A stretch of 41,328 bases of DNA from a virus: positions 1 to 41,328 of the IMG/VR virus record IMGVR_UViG_3300021425_000069, one strand, 5' to 3'. The translations under genes and the position numbers were made by a program. The notes beneath the pieces were generated by a model, which saw nothing but the letters and a program-made list of their open reading frames with translations, did no database searches and was not told the origin of the DNA. Positions 38,713 to 41,328 of the stretch are shown piece by piece (position 1 is the stretch's first letter; each line of letters opens with the position of its first letter).

Positions 38713-38942
38713 TGGATTTGGATGGACAAATAAGATTAGGTCATTTACTTTTAAATGATAGAAAATGTAGATCTTGTGGAGAGATAAAAAACTTAATAGA
38801 TGGATTTTATAGAACTAGAAAAAATAGAGGTCCTGTTCCATCTTCATATGCATATGAGTGTAAAGAATGTACAATAAAGAGGGTTATTACAAGTAGAATG
38901 TTGCCTAAAGTCTTAGATAAGTGGGAATATCCTGATTGGTAA
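38712..38942 (+). CDS. small zinc-finger protein, 76 aa
   Basis: I chose ATG 38712, which overlaps the gp17 stop (TAATG); an in-frame GTG at 38697 would add five residues. The protein has CRSCGE near residue 19 and ECKEC about 30 residues later, a four-cysteine zinc ribbon. The RKCRSCGEIKNLIDGFYR...YECKECT layout resembles zinc-binding halves of phage HNH-type endonucleases, but no HNH catalytic histidines follow. So it is more likely a small DNA- or protein-binding finger. Inserted between terminase and sheath genes. Confidence 0.8.
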   Translation: MDLDGQIRLGHLLLNDRKCRSCGEIKNLIDGFYRTRKNRGPVPSSYAYECKECTIKRVITSRMLPKVLDKWEYPDW

Positions 38943-38982
38943 ATGTTCATGCACAGTTTCACTCTTCGAAAAGTATTTTTTT

Positions 38983-38990
38983 AATAAATA
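38983..38990 (+). promoter_or_regulatory. late promoter AATAAATA before the tail sheath gene
   Basis: AATAAATA lies 35 bases before ATG 39026 in the 83-base gap. The gene's leader then carries ACGGAG (39014-39019). It gives independent late expression of the abundant sheath and tube proteins. Confidence 0.75.
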
Positions 38991-39025
38991 TTTTTTAGAT
39001 AAACTGAGATTCAACGGAGAAAAAC

Positions 39026-41230
39026 ATGGCGACTCCTCAATTATCTCCAGGCGTACTCGTCAGAGAAGTTGATCTAACAGTAGGAAGAGCTGAAAATGTT
39101 ATCGATAACATTGGTGCTATTGCTGGACCATTCTCAATCGGGCCTGTAGAAGAACCTATTAATATCACAACGGAGCAAGAGTTAATTAATACCTTCGGCA
39201 AACCACTTTCTACTGATTCTCAGTATGAGTATTGGATGAGTGCATCATCTTTTCTATCATATGGTGGAATTCTTAAGGTAGTAAGAGTTGATGATGACAA
39301 TTTAAAGAATGCTAGAGTTGGTTATAATACTACTGCAACTGTAGACATCAAAAATTTTGATGATTACAATAATCAAGAGACTGGAAGTTACCACTTTGCC
39401 GCAAAGACACCGGGAACTTGGGCAAATGGTCTTAAAGTTTGTGTAATTGATGATAAAGCAGATCAAATTATTGGTATTAATACTGATGACTTGGGTGCTG
39501 CTGGAGCTCAAGTTGGATATGGAGTTACTGTATCTCTTTCTGAAGTTACCGTTGCAGGTGTTGGAACAACTTCAGTGTTTAGTGGATACTTAAAGGGAAT
39601 TATTACTGGAGTAACGACAAGTACTGCAGGCAATTCCACTTTTGATGTAAAAATTGTATCCAGAGTATCTAATACCGGCACGGAAACTCAAATAGATTAT
39701 GCAAAAGGTTCTGATCTTACTTCTATATCTGTAGAGTCACCTTTAACTTTCATAAACAACTCTGGAGTTTCAACTGGAACTGGATCATATACAGCGGTTA
39801 CATCTGTTGATTGGTACGATCAACAAATTCTTGGCCTAACAAACTCCACACTATTCTGGAGATCTATTGCACCAAAACCAGTAACTAATCAGTATGCAGC
39901 ATCGAGAAATGCTAAAAATGATGCATTGAACATTGTAGTTATTGACGACACAGGAGCATTAACTGGAGTACAGGGAAATATTCTTGAGAAGCATATTTCA
40001 GTTTCTAAAGCAACTGATTCTGTTTCTGGAGTAAATTCGCCACAGAAAACTTGGTATAGAAACTATCTTGCAAACTTCTCAAATTATGTTTATTCCGGAA
40101 CAAATTACTATACATCAACCGATTCACTGAATAATATTGTTCCTGTTGCAACTGGATTTACGACATACTCCGGTGTTCCTTCTGCATCCTTCACACCTCT
40201 CGGTGCTGCAAGTGGTGGATGGAATCAAGAGGCACAGGGAACTGTATTTAATGCAATAGGAAATGTAACTTTTGAACTTGCTGCAGGTGCCGATTACTCA
40301 GGAAATGGTGCAAAAGCAACTCTTGGTGCATTAAACACTGCATATGATCTATTTTCAAATTCAGATGAAATTGAAGTTGACTATTTGATTTGTGGTCCTG
40401 GATTGGAATCAAAAGAAGATTCACAAGCAAAGGCAAACAAATTAATCGCAATTGCAGAAAATAGAAAAGATTGTGTTGCAGTTATTTCTCCATATAGAGG
40501 TGCTGTTGTTAATGTAACAAGCACTGCTACACAAACAAATAACATAATTGAGTTTTTTGGTTCCGGCGAGGGTGTTGTGAGTTCTTCTTCATATGCAATA
40601 TTTGATAGTGGATATAAGTATACTTATGATAAATTTAATAATTTATTCCGCTACATTCCTTGCAATGCAGACATTGCTGGATTGATGGCCAGAACTAATG
40701 TAACTGCTTATCCTTGGTTTTCTCCTGCTGGCCAGCAGAGAGGCGTTCTGAATAATGCAATTAAACTGGCATACAATCCAAATAGAGCTCAAAGAGATCT
40801 TCTCTATGGTGCAAGAGTGAATTCGGTAATCAATCAACCCGGAACAGGAATTCTACTCTTTGGTGATAAGACTGCACTTTCATACGCATCTGCATTCGAT
40901 AGAATTAACGTTCGTCGTCTGTTCTTGACTGTTGAGCAAGCACTTCAAAGAGCTGCTCAAGCACAACTTTTCGAATTGAACAACCAAACTACAAGAGCTA
41001 ACTTCGTTAATATTGTTGAACCATATCTAAGAGATATTCAAGCAAAAAATGGAGTCTATGACTTTTTGGTTATTTGCGATCAAACAAATAACACTCCAGA
41101 TGTAATTGATAACAATGAGTTTAGGGCAGACATTTTCCTAAAACCAACAAGATCAATTAACTATATCACACTTACATTTGTTGCTACTAGAACTGGTGTT
41201 TCCTTCGAGGAAGTAGCAGGTAGAGTTTGA
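39026..41230 (+). CDS. gp18: gp18-like contractile tail sheath protein, 734 aa
   Basis: The T4 gp18 homologue (659 aa in T4) forms the contractile sheath around the gp19 tube. The N-terminus MATPQLSPGVLVREVDLTVG and NIGAIAGPFSIGPVEEPINI, then the late region with RYIPCNADIAGLMARTN, YPWFSPAGQQRGVLNNAIKL and NSVINQPGTGILLFGDKTAL, are diagnostic. The C-terminal FVATRTGVSFEEVAGRV is the conserved end that links neighbouring subunits. The extra residues lie in the surface-exposed middle (about 120-330). Strong ribosome binding site (CGGAG) and its own late box. Confidence 0.96.
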   Translation: MATPQLSPGVLVREVDLTVGRAENVIDNIGAIAGPFSIGPVEEPINITTEQELINTFGKPLSTDSQYEYWMSASSFLSYGGILKVVRVDDDNLKNARVGYNTTATVDIKNFDDYNNQETGSYHFAAKTPGTWANGLKVCVIDDKADQIIGINTDDLGAAGAQVGYGVTVSLSEVTVAGVGTTSVFSGYLKGIITGVTTSTAGNSTFDVKIVSRVSNTGTETQIDYAKGSDLTSISVESPLTFINNSGVSTGTGSYTAVTSVDWYDQQILGLTNSTLFWRSIAPKPVTNQYAASRNAKNDALNIVVIDDTGALTGVQGNILEKHISVSKATDSVSGVNSPQKTWYRNYLANFSNYVYSGTNYYTSTDSLNNIVPVATGFTTYSGVPSASFTPLGAASGGWNQEAQGTVFNAIGNVTFELAAGADYSGNGAKATLGALNTAYDLFSNSDEIEVDYLICGPGLESKEDSQAKANKLIAIAENRKDCVAVISPYRGAVVNVTSTATQTNNIIEFFGSGEGVVSSSSYAIFDSGYKYTYDKFNNLFRYIPCNADIAGLMARTNVTAYPWFSPAGQQRGVLNNAIKLAYNPNRAQRDLLYGARVNSVINQPGTGILLFGDKTALSYASAFDRINVRRLFLTVEQALQRAAQAQLFELNNQTTRANFVNIVEPYLRDIQAKNGVYDFLVICDQTNNTPDVIDNNEFRADIFLKPTRSINYITLTFVATRTGVSFEEVAGRV

Positions 41231-41252
41231 TTATTAGATAATTAATCACAAA

Positions 41253-41258
41253 CGGAGG
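41253..41258 (+). promoter_or_regulatory. strong Shine-Dalgarno sequence of gp19
   Basis: CGGAGG at 41253-41258 lies 8 bases before ATG 41267. It is the best ribosome binding site in the window and fits the high copy number of tail tube protein. Confidence 0.75.
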
Positions 41259-41266
41259 TTTAAAAA

Positions 41267-41328
41267 ATGTCTACACTCAGAACAATCACCGGATTTAAAG
41301 AAAGACTTGCTGGCGGTGGAGCAAGACC
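41267..41328 (+). CDS. gp19: gp19-like tail tube protein, 5' end only
   Basis: ATG 41267 opens a frame that runs off the window, encoding MSTLRTITGFKERLAGGGAR. Its position directly after the sheath gene and its N-terminus fit the cyanophage gp19 tube protein. Only 20 residues are visible, so the assignment rests mainly on order (18-19) and the strong ribosome binding site. Confidence 0.85.
   Translation, partial: MSTLRTITGFKERLAGGGAR

Overview
The window is part of the genome of a T4-like myovirus. It most likely infects a marine or brackish cyanobacterium (Synechococcus or Prochlorococcus). The tail and neck genes follow T4 order (25-6-7-like-8-13-14-15-16-17-18-19). Several small genes are ones I recall from cyanomyoviruses: the 44-residue basic protein at 4448, the 63-residue protein at 3288 and the 46-residue protein at 2752. 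T4 late-promoter-like boxes ((C/G/A)ATAAATA) precede the structural operons. Every gene I can support is on the + strand. I see no tRNA, integrase, insertion sequence or CRISPR array.

Left part (1-3.3 kb): a block of very small genes (43-87 residues) with visibly higher GC than the rest. Their leaders are A/C/T-rich and often lack a Shine-Dalgarno sequence. The block holds a canonical sigma70-type promoter (1182-1210), an intrinsic terminator (829-856), a perfect 16-bp inverted repeat directly abutting a start codon (1444-1494), a roughly 50-bp intergenic element present twice (1677 and 1937), and a hairpin-rich spacer with a 12-bp all-GC palindrome (2893-3090). These look like early or host-takeover genes, but none has an assignable function.

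Middle-left (3.3-5.4 kb): a small membrane protein, a conserved small protein, a GT-A-type glycosyltransferase with its own sigma70-type promoter, two tiny overlapping genes, a strong terminator whose T-tract ends at the next start codon, and two hypothetical genes.

Baseplate block (5.4-29.7 kb, extremely AT-rich): gp25, gp6, a 2550-residue gp7-like protein with a YHYH-type segment, a 1503-residue structural protein, gp8, a 1762-residue DUF4815-type protein, an 839-residue protein that looks like its detached C-terminal half, and two small helical proteins. Several sequence modules recur in these proteins and again in neck proteins gp14 and gp15.

Neck, packaging and tail (29.7-41.3 kb): gp13, gp14, gp15 and gp16 (small terminase). 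Then come four genes inserted between the terminase subunits: a 52-residue basic protein, a 590-residue modular protein, a 102-residue protein with a T4 capsid-targeting-like N-terminus, and a 437-residue structural protein. They are followed by gp17 (large terminase), a small zinc-finger protein, gp18 (sheath) and the start of gp19 (tail tube). Late promoters lie before gp25, gp8, the 839-residue protein, gp13 and gp18. Most neighbouring genes overlap or nearly touch, which suggests translational coupling.
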